From positions 435,882-499,881 of the forward strand of contig LS998015.1 of assembly GCA_900498245.1 (NCBI GenBank): a stretch of DNA of 64,000 nucleotides, given 5' to 3'. A model generated the notes under the pieces. The model was not told the origin of the DNA. It made no database searches and worked only from the letters and a program-made list of their open reading frames with translations. The DNA comes from Candidatus Zixiibacteriota bacterium (GTDB taxonomy: Bacteria; Zixibacteria; MSB-5A5; GN15; PGXB01). Every line of letters starts with the position of its first letter. The first letter of the stretch is position 1. A program made the position numbers and the translations under genes. This document shows, piece by piece, positions 26,981 to 35,999 of the stretch.

Positions 26981-28218
26981 TTGATGCCGTTGCCAGTAAA
27001 TCAAAGCAGATCGCCTTTTATGCTCTGACCGGGTTTTTCTTCTCCCTGACATTTTCAATTGCTTTGTCACAGATTCTGATGGGGGTGACCATTTTTTTTG
27101 CCGCTGTTGCCCTCCTGAGTAAGGAACAGAGGCAATATCCGGCGGGATTTAAGTGGTTTTATATCTGGACCGCACTTTTTGTGATCTGGTCCCTGATATC
27201 ATCGGCCCTGGGGCCGACCCCGATAAAGTCGCTCCTGATTAATAAAGAAGAGTGGTTATTCTTTATAATACCTTTAACAGCCTTCCTGATTACGGATGAA
27301 AGGAAGGTTCGGATCATGATTGCGGCGCTGGCCCTTTCTGTCCTTTTAGTCTCTTTGTATGCGGCATTTCAGCATTTTACCGGCCTTGATCTGTATCATC
27401 ACGAACAACTCCCGGCCGCTCCTCTTTTCGGTTACCGGGTGAGCGGGACATTTTCCAATCGTTTGACTTTCGGGGATTTGTTCGCGGTCGCGGCGATGCT
27501 GTTTCTTCCGGTTGCTTCGGTTGTCCCGCCGAGAAAAGGGAAGACCATTCTGTATGCCGTTTTTGTGATGGCTTCTCTGGCCGTGGTTTTTTCTTACGGG
27601 CGCGGACCGGTTCTGGTATTGGTATCGGGAATTATTCTCTATATTATTGTATTTCATCGCCGCAAGATTTGGAGCCTGATAGCCGTCGTTGCCGTGCTGG
27701 CCGTTCTGATATCGATTCTGGCTCCCGGTATTCTCTCCGGATATGAACGTTCGGTAAAGAAAGAATGGGCCGGCATTCATCCCAGTTCGCGGATATCGAT
27801 CTGGAAATCGGCGGCCCGTATGGCCGCCGATCATCCGTTTATCGGCGTAGGACAGGGGAATTTCGAGGAGCAATTTAGGAATTACCGGGCTCCCAATTCA
27901 ACCAAGATTTTTGCCCATGGTCACAATGATATTCTCAATATTGCCGCCTATGAAGGGATCCCGGGGGCAGTTATATATTTGGGCATGTGGGCGGCGATTG
28001 TTTTCCTGATGCTGAAAAAAATGAAGGCGGTGCGGAAAGGGACGGTTCTTCATGGTTTGATGGCCGGGATATTGATGGCCAGCCTGGTTTTTTTCATGAC
28101 TTCCGTTTATGAGGCCACTTTTGCCGATGAAGAGGTTCGGCAGTTTCTGATGGCCCTCTGGGGGGCTTTTATCGCTTGTGCCGGAATGGTTAAGGGGCGG
28201 GAGGAGTTGGCCGATTAA
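26977..28218 (+). CDS. O-antigen ligase family (Wzy_C) membrane protein
   Basis: The product is 413 residues with about ten hydrophobic helices. The Wzy_C signature with its large periplasmic loop is visible: GYRVSGTFSNRLTFGDLFAV in the middle, then SSRISIWKSAARMAADHPFIGVGQGNF and HGHNDILNIAAYEGIPG, where the histidines and the FIGVG motif are typical of WaaL/Wzy. It joins or polymerises sugar chains at the periplasmic face. With gmhA next to it, a role in the cell-surface glycan is likely. Confidence 0.88.
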   Translation: MIDAVASKSKQIAFYALTGFFFSLTFSIALSQILMGVTIFFAAVALLSKEQRQYPAGFKWFYIWTALFVIWSLISSALGPTPIKSLLINKEEWLFFIIPLTAFLITDERKVRIMIAALALSVLLVSLYAAFQHFTGLDLYHHEQLPAAPLFGYRVSGTFSNRLTFGDLFAVAAMLFLPVASVVPPRKGKTILYAVFVMASLAVVFSYGRGPVLVLVSGIILYIIVFHRRKIWSLIAVVAVLAVLISILAPGILSGYERSVKKEWAGIHPSSRISIWKSAARMAADHPFIGVGQGNFEEQFRNYRAPNSTKIFAHGHNDILNIAAYEGIPGAVIYLGMWAAIVFLMLKKMKAVRKGTVLHGLMAGILMASLVFFMTSVYEATFADEEVRQFLMALWGAFIACAGMVKGREELAD

Positions 28219-28230
28219 GGGAGAAAAGGC

Positions 28231-28258
28231 TTGACTTTTCGGTATAACCCTTTATAAT
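28231..28258 (+). promoter_or_regulatory. Sigma-70-type promoter before the small membrane protein and tRNA-Val
   Basis: TTGACT (28231-28236) and TATAAT (28253-28258) are 16 bases apart, a near-consensus vegetative promoter. The expected transcription start is near 28265, leaving only about 12 bases before the next ATG. Confidence 0.75.
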
Positions 28259-28276
28259 AGGCTGCTGTTTTTTGAT

Positions 28277-28519
28277 ATGGCAAAGAAAGTAAAAAAAGCG
28301 GAAAAGGATCGGTTTGAATGGCCGTTTGGCCCCAAGAACTATTATATCTTCGGGGCGGCCCTCTTGATTATAATTTTGGGGTATATCACGCTGGCAAGCG
28401 GTTCGATTACCCTGGCGCCGATTCTTTTGATTTTGGGCTACTGTGTCCTGATTCCGATTTCGATTATAATCGACGGTCGGAAGAAAGTGCCCCCTTCGGA
28501 TAATGTCAAAGTCGAATAG
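28277..28519 (+). CDS. Small two-helix membrane protein, DUF3098-like
   Basis: The product is 80 residues. A basic N-terminus (MAKKVKKAEKDR) precedes FEWPFGPKNYYIFG and two hydrophobic helices (ALLIIILGYITLASGS and APILLILGYCVLIPISII), then a charged tail. The FxFGxxNY start and layout recall DUF3098 of Bacteroidota, but this is a weak resemblance. There is no clear ribosome binding site; the short leader may make translation start near the 5' end. Function is unknown. Confidence 0.6.
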   Translation: MAKKVKKAEKDRFEWPFGPKNYYIFGAALLIIILGYITLASGSITLAPILLILGYCVLIPISIIIDGRKKVPPSDNVKVE

Positions 28520-28534
28520 ACTGGGACAAATTGC

Positions 28535-28608
28535 GGGCAGTTAGCTCAGTTGGTTAGAGCACCTGCCTTACACGCAGGGGGTCACTGGTTCGAGTCCAGT
28601 ACTGCCCA
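28535..28608 (+). tRNA. tRNA-Val (anticodon TAC)
   Basis: A full cloverleaf is visible. Acceptor arms are GGGCAGT and ACTGCCC with discriminator A. The D-arm is TAGCTCAGTTGGTTAGAGC. The anticodon arm CCTGC-CTTACAC-GCAGG gives TAC. The T-arm is CTGGTTCGAGTCCAG. CCA is not encoded. Confidence 0.97.
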
Positions 28609-28614
28609 ATTTTG

Positions 28615-28639
28615 AAATGCCGGACCGGACGGCATTTTT
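28615..28639 (+). terminator. Terminator after tRNA-Val
   Basis: AAATGCCG and CGGCATTT form an 8-bp stem around GACCGGA, running into a T-run at 28635-28639. It would end the transcript of the small membrane protein and tRNA-Val. Confidence 0.8.
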
Positions 28640-28710
28640 GGAGCTTTCAGAGACGGCAAAATGCTTTTCGAAACCGGCTGGTTTCGATGTTGTTTGAAAT
28701 AGAAGTGATC

Positions 28711-28785
28711 GGGGTTGTAGTTCAGTTTGGTTAGAACGTCTGCCTGTCACGCAGAAGGCCGCGAGTTCGAGTCTCGTCAACCCCG
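28711..28785 (+). tRNA. tRNA-Asp (anticodon GTC), integration target
   Basis: The acceptor arms are GGGGTTG and CAACCCC with discriminator G. The anticodon arm TCTGC-CTGTCAC-GCAGA gives GTC, and the T-arm GCGAG-TTCGAGT-CTCGT is complete. The last 9 bases overlap the 3' end of the serine recombinase gene on the opposite strand. This shows the element is inserted at the tRNA 3' end and restores the tRNA on this side. Confidence 0.97.
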
Positions 28786-28790
28786 CTTTT
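28755..28790. other. Probable left attachment site (attL) at the tRNA-Asp 3' end
   Basis: The recombinase gene reads out of the foreign DNA into the tRNA 3' half, the standard layout of tRNA-targeted elements. No second copy of the tRNA-Asp 3' sequence was seen to position 64000, so attR lies further right. The limits given are approximate. Confidence 0.6.
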
Positions 28791-30330
28791 TATCACTCTC
28801 AGCAAACTCTGGATGTTTCAGCAGATATTCCAGAGGCTTTTTTTTGTCTCCAAGCGGAAAAACAGAAATCTTTAACGTGTCTTCCCCCAAGACAACTTCT
28901 TGAACCATAAGCTGTAACAGGCGCGTTTGCTCTTCAGGAGTAAGTTCGTTATAGATGGTTCGGAAATCCTGTAACGTCTTTGTGAGTAATTCTGTGTCTA
29001 TTTGATAGTCTTTTAGCTGCCCAATCTCGAATTCCAGACGCTGAATCTGGGTTTCAAGTTGTTCTTTTCGGGTTTCCAGTTCTGGGAGACGGTCAGACAT
29101 AGCTTTCGGTAGGTCGCCGCGCTTCTCCACGTATCGGATCATGTTGTCGATTGAGTCTTGAACCGGCTTCAGTTCCTTTTTCAGGGCATTCAGCTCTCTG
29201 GTCTTGGTCTTGGCGTTGGTCACTGAAGCCTTGTTGGCCTTGCGGACCGCTTCTTTGATGACAGCCTCGTCCGTTCCAATCTCGCAAAGCTTGTTGACGA
29301 CCGCATCCTCAATCGCACGAGCACCAATCTTCCTGACTTTGCACTCTTCCTTGGAATACTTTGACACTCGGGTACACCGGTAGTAAAGGTATCGTCCACT
29401 CTTGGCAGGACTCGGTGTCATCATCGAGCCACAATCGCCGCACTTGAGAATACCTCTTAGCCGGAAATTATATTTGTTCTGGGTGGGCCCTGTTCGCGTC
29501 TGTTTGTTCTTTTCCAGCATCTTCTGCACATGATTGAATCTATTGACTGGGATGAGCGCTTTGTGTTTGCCGTCAAAGCTCTGTCCGCCGAAAGTCGTCT
29601 TTCCAATATATAGTGGATTGGAAAGAATGTAAGTGATCGTCCACTTCGAAAACTTCGTTTTCTTCTTACTCTTGGTCCGATAACCCATGCCATTGATTTC
29701 TTTGGCTACCGCTGCCGGCGATCCCAATTTTACGAAGAGATCGAAAATCCTTTTCACAACCGCAGCTTCTGTCTTGTGCGGAATCAGCAGGCCCTTCCTA
29801 TCCTTATGGCGTTCGTAACCAAACGGGGATCGTCCACCGTGCCAGAGACCCTCCTCGGCCTGGGATAGCATCTTCGCCCGGGTTCTTTCCCTAATAGTTT
29901 CAAGTTCAAACTCCGCAAAACTCATCAGGATGTTGATGAAAAAACGGCCGTGAGCGGTCGTAGAGTTCAGTTCCTGTGTGGCGCAGACGAACTGGCAATC
30001 ATGCTCCTGCATGACTTCATAGAGCGTCCAGAAGTCTTTGATATTCCTGGTCAGCCGATCCATCTTGGTCGTAACGACCACATCAACCTTGTTCTGCTTG
30101 ATATGTTCGAGAAGCTCGCTCAGTCCGGGCCGGTCCGTGCTGCCGCCGGAGCTGAGGTCCTTGATTGTCGTAACATACTTCCAGCCGTTCGGCTCCTGGC
30201 TGGCGATGTAAGCCTTACAGACCTTTTTCTGACTCTCAAGCGACGAGTATTCGGCGCGCCGGTGCTGATCCTCCGTGGACAGCCTCGCGTAAACGTAACA
30301 GCGTTTCTTCTCACTGTTGACTGGACTCAA
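28777..30330 (-). CDS. Large serine recombinase (site-specific integrase)
   Basis: The product is 517 residues. The N-terminal resolvase domain has YARLSTEDQ with the catalytic serine near residue 18, KMDRLTRNIKD near residue 89 and LMSFAEFELETIRERTR near residue 134. The recombinase domain has PFGYERH and LYIGKTTFGG. A zinc ribbon, LKCGDCGSMM with YYRCTR, and a long coiled coil end the protein, as in large serine integrases. The TTG start at 30330 overlaps the stop of the small RHH gene by 4 bases. The stop lies inside tRNA-Asp. Confidence 0.96.
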   Translation of the reverse strand: MSPVNSEKKRCYVYARLSTEDQHRRAEYSSLESQKKVCKAYIASQEPNGWKYVTTIKDLSSGGSTDRPGLSELLEHIKQNKVDVVVTTKMDRLTRNIKDFWTLYEVMQEHDCQFVCATQELNSTTAHGRFFINILMSFAEFELETIRERTRAKMLSQAEEGLWHGGRSPFGYERHKDRKGLLIPHKTEAAVVKRIFDLFVKLGSPAAVAKEINGMGYRTKSKKKTKFSKWTITYILSNPLYIGKTTFGGQSFDGKHKALIPVNRFNHVQKMLEKNKQTRTGPTQNKYNFRLRGILKCGDCGSMMTPSPAKSGRYLYYRCTRVSKYSKEECKVRKIGARAIEDAVVNKLCEIGTDEAVIKEAVRKANKASVTNAKTKTRELNALKKELKPVQDSIDNMIRYVEKRGDLPKAMSDRLPELETRKEQLETQIQRLEFEIGQLKDYQIDTELLTKTLQDFRTIYNELTPEEQTRLLQLMVQEVVLGEDTLKISVFPLGDKKKPLEYLLKHPEFAESDKKRG

Positions 30331-30500
30331 GACTGCTTCCCTCGCCCCGGTTTGACGTTCTTGTCGATTAGCTGTTCCACCCAGTCCTGAATTGTCTGAT
30401 TCTCTTTGGCCACCTGAATTCGCAGCTGCTGGTGAAGTTCCTCACTTAGTCGAATGTGAATCATCTTCGGTTTCGTATGTGTCGTCTTCTCTCTGGGCAT
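30327..30500 (-). CDS. Small ribbon-helix-helix (Arc/CopG-like) protein
   Basis: The product is 57 residues from ATG 30500, with an alternative ATG at 30506. PKMIHIRLSEELHQQLRIQVAKE followed by a helix NQTIQDWVEQLIDK is the classic RHH strand-helix-helix pattern, with a basic start (MPREKTTHTKPK). AAGGTGG lies 9 bases upstream. Its TGA overlaps the recombinase TTG start, so both proteins are made from one message. It probably binds DNA as a dimer and controls the integrase gene or acts as its directionality factor; this role is inferred from position. Confidence 0.75.
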   Translation of the reverse strand: MPREKTTHTKPKMIHIRLSEELHQQLRIQVAKENQTIQDWVEQLIDKNVKPGRGKQS

Positions 30501-30654
30501 TGGCATCTACCACCTTGAAATGAAAGTGTAGCTATAAATATAGCTTGCGGATTCAGCAGCGTCCAGTTAAATTATTGCAGTTTCTCGATCAGGAGAGCAG
30601 TTTTGGATTTGCTATGTTAATAACCTCATCAAAGTCCGAAGAGAGGATTTGCAT

Positions 30655-31860
30655 GTGAGCGGAAACCAGCGTGGTCAGTTTTCGGCTTCGGCACCTACGC
30701 TTGGGTACTTCTACCAGTGTCGCTATGCGCTACTGGAGGCGTTACGTAGACTGCCAAGCGGTGACCGTATTTGTGTTAGCATCGAAACTCTGGATGACGT
30801 TGTATTCGAAACGGATGGTACGCCGATTGATATCCTCCAAACTAAGCACCATATCAATTCAGCAGGAAATCTGGGAGACGCCTCAATAGATCTTTGGAAG
30901 ACACTCCGAATTTGGGTTGAGGGGCAATCCGACGGCAGCATTCCATTGGGAGCTCGTTTCTTCCTAATCACAACCTCGCTTTGTAGTGAAGGTACCGCGG
31001 TAGCCTATTTGCGACCAACCGGTCGCAATGTGTCGGCCGCTCTGGAACGATTGAGAGCCACAGCCACTACGTCAACAAATCAGACGAATGCTGCCGCCTA
31101 TCAGGTCTTTAGAGAACTCGAGAACAACGATCAAGTAAGGTTGGTCGAATCAATTACTGTCCTGGACTCTTCTCCATCAATAGGTCAATTAGACGATGAC
31201 TTACACCAGGCGATATTTCATGCAGTCGAACGACAACACCTTGGATCCTTCCTTCAACGATTGGAAGGCTGGTGGTTTCAGCGAGTTATCAAGCATCTCT
31301 TGGACGACGAGGCATTACCGATCTTGGGTGAGGAATTAGAGGCAGAGGAAAGTCACATAAGATCGCAGTTTCGTCAAGACAACCTTCCGATTGATGATGA
31401 CATTATGCAAGAGAGTGTTGATGCAACCGGATATCTGGACAGAATATTTGTCGAGCAACTTAAGTTGATTGGAGTCAATCAAAACCGAATCCTGAGCGCT
31501 ATAACAAACTATTATAGAGCATTTACACATCGCTCGCGTTGGATTCGAGAAAATCTCATTTATGTTGGGGACCTTGAGAGATATGAAAGAAAGTTGATTG
31601 AGGAATGGGACGTCATGTTCCAGCAGATGCGAGACGAGCTAGGCAATAGCGCTGCCGAAAATGCAAAGACCAGAGCTGCGCAACAGCTATATAAGTGGAT
31701 TGAGGCAGGTTCACATATTCAGATAAGACCAGCGGTGACTGAACCCGCGATCGCCCGCGGGACATATCAAATGTTGGCTGATGGTTTGAAGGTTGGATGG
31801 CATCTGGAGTTTCGCGACCGCCTTGAAGCTCTTCTATCAGGTGTGGAGGCAAGCCAATGA
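30655..31860 (+). CDS. ABC-three-component (ABC-3C) effector protein with N-terminal dsDNA-nuclease-like domain
   Basis: The product is 401 residues from GTG 30655, which follows AGAGGA at 7 bases; a TTG at 30649 is the alternative. The N-terminus has a conserved ABC-3C effector pattern: SAPTLGYFYQCRYALLEAL, then VCISIETLDDVVFE-like strands and DILQTKHHI, where D and QxK match a restriction-endonuclease-like catalytic core. The C-terminal 250 residues are helical and probably hold the ABC-3C-specific interaction domain. The gene overlaps the middle component by 4 bases. The operon is the counterpart of the conflict systems described by Aravind and colleagues. Confidence 0.85.
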   Translation: MSGNQRGQFSASAPTLGYFYQCRYALLEALRRLPSGDRICVSIETLDDVVFETDGTPIDILQTKHHINSAGNLGDASIDLWKTLRIWVEGQSDGSIPLGARFFLITTSLCSEGTAVAYLRPTGRNVSAALERLRATATTSTNQTNAAAYQVFRELENNDQVRLVESITVLDSSPSIGQLDDDLHQAIFHAVERQHLGSFLQRLEGWWFQRVIKHLLDDEALPILGEELEAEESHIRSQFRQDNLPIDDDIMQESVDATGYLDRIFVEQLKLIGVNQNRILSAITNYYRAFTHRSRWIRENLIYVGDLERYERKLIEEWDVMFQQMRDELGNSAAENAKTRAAQQLYKWIEAGSHIQIRPAVTEPAIARGTYQMLADGLKVGWHLEFRDRLEALLSGVEASQ

Positions 31861-32354
31861 ATCCTTGGCCCCAGCGAATTCGAGAAGAGGCTCATCTTCT
31901 CAATCCTGCGTTTACTTGTTTGACTCTTATCTCAGCCTGTGCTGGTTTCATGGAGAAGTCCAGTCGGCCGATTCCCTTTGCACTTACGTTTATGGTGCTT
32001 CCAATCGCATTGCACAAACAAACGCGTGACACCCTGCCCCATACTACCCGAACATCGGTACCTGCTTGGTTACAGTGTAATGCGGAGGCTAGGATAGGGT
32101 TTTACGACAGGCTTATGGCACTGCGACCGTACACGAGAGAGGCGTTGCATTACGGACTTGCCTCAAACTGGCTGGAAGCCGTTGACTCAGGAAACATTGC
32201 GTGTGTTGCGCCGCATTCACTAATCGACAGAGCAATTCGCCAGTTAAGTGGCGATGCTAAGGATTGCATATCCCGAGCGCGCTTTCTTGGTAAGTGGTTC
32301 GCTGTAACTCCTTCAGCATCAACAATTATGGCGCTTTGGGGGGTTCGTCCATGA
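31857..32354 (+). CDS. ABC-3C middle component
   Basis: The product is 165 residues. [20 protein letters not shown] at the start and [22 protein letters not shown] near residue 40 are typical of ABC-3C middle-component proteins. These adopt a small helical fold and connect the ATPase with the effector. The gene overlaps both neighbours by 4 bases, which shows a tight three-gene operon. No catalytic residues are evident. Confidence 0.85.
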   Translation: MNPWPQRIREEAHLLNPAFTCLTLISACAGFMEKSSRPIPFALTFMVLPIALHKQTRDTLPHTTRTSVPAWLQCNAEARIGFYDRLMALRPYTREALHYGLASNWLEAVDSGNIACVAPHSLIDRAIRQLSGDAKDCISRARFLGKWFAVTPSASTIMALWGVRP

Positions 32355-34336
32355 GTTTCCAAATCAAGAACATTGTCCTCTACAGTCATAGTGGTGCTAT
32401 TCGCACTATTCAGCTCATTCCTGGAAAGCTAAACATCATTACGGGTTCGTCCAAAACTGGTAAGACGGCTCTGATAGCGATTCTGGAATACTGCTTTGGT
32501 TCATCAGAGTGTCGCATTCCTGAGGGTATTATACGCAGATCTGTCGCATGGGTCGCTGTCAAGCTGGCGGTTTCCGAGGGTGAAGCGTTCATTGCTAGGA
32601 GAGTGCCTGCCCCGGGACGCAACTCTTCGTCGGATGTCTATTACACAGTCGGGACTCAGGTGGCAATACCGCCGGCGGACCAATTGATACAGACCACTAA
32701 TGCTGATGCACTTCAAGGATTACTCACTGCTCACGCTGGCATCGGGGACAACCGCCATGATCCTCCGCCTGGGCAAACGAGACCTCCTTTACAAGCGAAT
32801 ATCAGCCATGCACTCATATATTGCTTGCAACACCAGACAGAGATTGACAGTAATCAGCAGCTTTTTCATAGGCAGAGTGAGCCGTTTCTACCTCAAGCTA
32901 TTAAAGACACCATTCCATACTTTCTTGGAGCCGTTGACGATGATTATGTCGCACGCTTGGCGGAGTTGAGGCGATTGCGTCGGGAAATGCGAGCAATCGA
33001 GCGGCGGCTTGAGGAATACAACGCAGTAAAGGGCGAAGGTTTTTCTGTTGCGCAGGGACTCTTCTCCGAGGCGAAAGACCTTGGATTGCACTCTGATCAA
33101 GAGGATCCGCAAACGTGGGATGATCTTCTTGAGGCACTCCGCCTGCTGTCCATTGCCCCGTCCCCACCCGAAGAACAGCAGATTAGTGACGAGGGAACTG
33201 AGTTCCGAAGGTTACAGGGTGAAAGAGAGGCAATAGTCCGAGAGTTACGAGTGGTTCAAGATCAACTTGAAGCCGCAAAGATGCTGAGTTCGGATCGTAT
33301 TGGGTTTTCTCATGAGGCTAGTGCTCAAGTGCTTCGCTTGAAGAGTATTGAGCTGTTTGAAGCGAGTAGTGAAGAGGAAGGACCATCAATCTGCCCACTG
33401 TGTCAGACCGAGCTACAGAGCAATGTTGCGCCACCTACCGTTAATGAAATCCGGACATCTCTCGCTAGGCTAGAAGAAGAGGTGCGGCAGGTTGAGGACC
33501 ACGCACCTCAAATGCAAGCAGTGATCACAAAGCTTGAGGAAAGAGAGGGAAATCTCAAGTCTCGACTTCAAAACAACCGGGAAACGCTTGATGCAATTCA
33601 AAGAGAAAACACGAGACTTCAAGAATTTCGCGATCGAAATGCCAGAAGAGCGCATATCATCGGAAGAATCAGCCTTTACCTTGAGAGTGTCCCTCCAGTA
33701 GAAGACCATAGTAACCTTCGAAGCCAGCTTTCAGCACTACGAGAACAAATTGACTCGCTCGAGCAGGAGCTGAGTGATGAAAAGATAGAGGAACGAGTTC
33801 AATCAGCGTTGTCGATTATGTCCCGCCACATGAGTCAGTGGGCAGAAGAACTCCAACTTGAGCACGCAGAATTCCCACTCCGTCTAGATATTAGCAAATT
33901 GACTGTTATTGCCGATGGTCAAGATGGACCAATCCCGATGAATCGAATGGGTAGCGGCGAAAACTGGGTGGGATATCACTTAATTGCACACTTTGCTCTG
34001 CACCGACGGTTCGTGTCGAAGAGCCGGCCTGTACCGCGTTTTATCTTTATAGATCAGCCATCTCAAGTGTACTTTCCTGAAGACGAAGACTGGCAGCGCC
34101 GGGAAAATGGGACAGTTGGTATCAGTGAAGATAGACAAAAAGTCGAGCGGATGTTCAAGCTTTCTTATGATTTCGTCAACGAGTTTGATGGTCAGTTCCA
34201 AATTATCGTTACGGATCACGCAAACATAAACCAGCAATGGTTCCAAGACTGTGTAGTTGAGAGATGGCGCGAGGGGAGAAAGCTCGTTCCTCCAGAATGG
34301 GATGTGACTCCAGACGAGAATCACTCCGAAGGGTGA
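32351..34336 (+). CDS. ABC-3C SMC-like ATPase (DUF3732-type)
   Basis: The product is 661 residues from ATG 32351, overlapping the previous stop; an earlier in-frame start at 32294 is unlikely. Walker A is [11 protein letters not shown] at about 31-41. A long coiled coil spans about 215-510, interrupted by a zinc-hook-like CPLC near residue 347. The signature region [13 protein letters not shown] is near residue 532, and Walker B with the D-loop, [13 protein letters not shown], near residue 562. The layout is that of Rad50/RecF-type ATPases. In ABC-3C systems the ATPase is thought to sense invading DNA or its replication and activate the effector. Confidence 0.9.
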   Translation: MSFQIKNIVLYSHSGAIRTIQLIPGKLNIITGSSKTGKTALIAILEYCFGSSECRIPEGIIRRSVAWVAVKLAVSEGEAFIARRVPAPGRNSSSDVYYTVGTQVAIPPADQLIQTTNADALQGLLTAHAGIGDNRHDPPPGQTRPPLQANISHALIYCLQHQTEIDSNQQLFHRQSEPFLPQAIKDTIPYFLGAVDDDYVARLAELRRLRREMRAIERRLEEYNAVKGEGFSVAQGLFSEAKDLGLHSDQEDPQTWDDLLEALRLLSIAPSPPEEQQISDEGTEFRRLQGEREAIVRELRVVQDQLEAAKMLSSDRIGFSHEASAQVLRLKSIELFEASSEEEGPSICPLCQTELQSNVAPPTVNEIRTSLARLEEEVRQVEDHAPQMQAVITKLEEREGNLKSRLQNNRETLDAIQRENTRLQEFRDRNARRAHIIGRISLYLESVPPVEDHSNLRSQLSALREQIDSLEQELSDEKIEERVQSALSIMSRHMSQWAEELQLEHAEFPLRLDISKLTVIADGQDGPIPMNRMGSGENWVGYHLIAHFALHRRFVSKSRPVPRFIFIDQPSQVYFPEDEDWQRRENGTVGISEDRQKVERMFKLSYDFVNEFDGQFQIIVTDHANINQQWFQDCVVERWREGRKLVPPEWDVTPDENHSEG

Positions 34337-34552
34337 CGAAATCTGTGGCCGATAATCCAACGATACTTAACCACCGAACATACTTGTTATGGCGAGGAGA
34401 ATGTCGTGTGTTTAGGTAGTATGTTGCCTGGTCCTTCCTGAAGGCTACCTTGGAGCTATCGTGATTGTTGTTTCTATCTGAAATTATCTGCTAATCTTAG
34501 CCCCAGTTCTACTAAGATCATCATAGAGCGCTTGGTTCAAGTAGAACCAGAC
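34337..34552. other. Convergent intergenic region
   Basis: This is the gap between the ABC-3C operon and the convergent ATPase gene. A short hairpin, TGGTTC-AAGTA-GAACCA (about 34533-34549), is the only structure noted; it lacks a T-run. No ORF is supported. Confidence 0.4.
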
Positions 34553-35863
34553 TTAAGTTGTTTGTTGTGTCACCATAATGACTCTAATAGGATCAGCCAT
34601 CCACAAGTCGATTTGTTTTTCAATTGCGATCTTGTCTTCCCCGTATCGTATACGAGAAAGCTGAACAATGGCATCACGGTGACTTTCTCTGATAGCCGTC
34701 TCCGGCAACGTCTGGGCGCTGAAGGCGTCAGTCGTTCTTCCGTTGATTGAGAGCTTGACGTAGATATCATATGCGGCCAGCGATTGCAGGTCTGAGGCCC
34801 TGAATGTGGGCCAATATTCGCGTTCCAGGTATTCTCCGTCCTCAGCGCCTATTCTAAAAGCCATTATCGTTCCCACGTTGCCGAATATGGCTGATTTGAG
34901 CTGTAAAGGTAGCTGGGCGAGGTATTGGTGCGCCAAGACTAAATGAAGGCCAAATTTGCGCATTTCAGAGAGAGTGTGGGAGAAGTTGTCTGATGCGAAA
35001 CTCTGAAATTCGTCAATATACACAGTATATGGCTTTCTCTGGCTTTGCGGCGTATCTGACCGAGACATGGCCGTCAAGAATAGCTTGGAGACGATCAGCG
35101 ACCCCAGAAGGCCGGTGTTGTCCTCTCCAAGCCGTCCTTTGGCCAGGTTCACGATCAGAATCTTGCCAGAATCCATTACCGAGCGGAAATCAACCTTGTT
35201 TTGGACCTGTCCGAGGATATTTCGCATCACGGGCACTGATAGGAACTGACCAACCTTGTTCTGGATTGGGGATATTGTTTCAGTCCGAAAAACCTTTGGA
35301 TACAACTCGTATTCCACTTGCCAGAAGGTACGGACAACCGGATCTTGCACACGGCTTAGCACAGCCGCCCTGAATTCGGGATCTATAAGCAGTCTCGGAA
35401 TCGATAGCAGCGTGTGTCCAGCGCACTCAAGGAGTGCGAGAAGCGTGTTTCTGAGGATGTATTCCAGTCGTGGCCCCCAGGAATCAGACCAAATCTTCTT
35501 GAAAATGTCAACCAGATGAGAGGCGATCAAATGGCGTCCGGCAGACTTGTCGCCATCCAGCAGGTTTATCCCTACTGGATATTCAGTGTCAGCCGGGTTG
35601 ATGTAGATGACATCGGTCATTCGTCTCTGGGGGATATGATCTAACAGCTGCTCCGCCAAGTCGCCGTGCGGGTCTATCAGGGCTACGCCCTTACCACGCT
35701 GGATGTCCTGAACCAGCATGTTTAGCAAGAGCGTAGATTTGCCCATTCCAGTCTGTCCGACGACGTAAACATGCCGTTGTCGGTCATGATCCTTGATCCC
35801 AAACCGCTCCCGCTGATTGCGGTAGTTTGTCTCGCCCAAAATCGTAATATCCTGATTCTCCAT
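34553..35863 (-). CDS. HerA/VirD4-like P-loop ATPase
   Basis: The product is 436 residues. Walker A, VGQTGMGKSTLL, lies at about 35-46, followed by VALIDPHGDLAEQLL at about 65-79, which is characteristic of the HerA/VirD4/TraG group. Walker B is YIDEFQSFASD near residue 290 and a sensor region LAHQYLAQLPLQLKSAIFGNVGTIM follows. The group pumps DNA in conjugation or works with nucleases in repair and defence. It is divergent from an Mrr-type nuclease. A second related gene lies at 58.5-60.3 kb. Whether it serves transfer or defence cannot be decided from sequence. Confidence 0.85.
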   Translation of the reverse strand: MENQDITILGETNYRNQRERFGIKDHDRQRHVYVVGQTGMGKSTLLLNMLVQDIQRGKGVALIDPHGDLAEQLLDHIPQRRMTDVIYINPADTEYPVGINLLDGDKSAGRHLIASHLVDIFKKIWSDSWGPRLEYILRNTLLALLECAGHTLLSIPRLLIDPEFRAAVLSRVQDPVVRTFWQVEYELYPKVFRTETISPIQNKVGQFLSVPVMRNILGQVQNKVDFRSVMDSGKILIVNLAKGRLGEDNTGLLGSLIVSKLFLTAMSRSDTPQSQRKPYTVYIDEFQSFASDNFSHTLSEMRKFGLHLVLAHQYLAQLPLQLKSAIFGNVGTIMAFRIGAEDGEYLEREYWPTFRASDLQSLAAYDIYVKLSINGRTTDAFSAQTLPETAIRESHRDAIVQLSRIRYGEDKIAIEKQIDLWMADPIRVIMVTQQTT

Positions 35864-35905
35864 ATCGAGCTACCTTACCACAGCTCAATAAGGATTGTAA
35901 GGGCT

Positions 35906-35940
35906 ACTAATTGCCGATTGTGGCAAACACCCCTATTAGT
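35906..35940. promoter_or_regulatory. Possible operator in the divergent ATPase / nuclease intergenic region
   Basis: ACTAAT and ATTAGT face each other as outer arms at 35906-35911 and 35935-35940, and TTGCC/GGCAA form an inner inverted repeat around GATTGT. The symmetry between two divergent genes suggests a regulator binding site. The evidence is weak, as the arms are short. Confidence 0.3.
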
Positions 35941-35999
35941 TATATTTATATCAACATCGACGTAAATTGGACCGCTAACGAATTCGTTGGGAGATAGTA

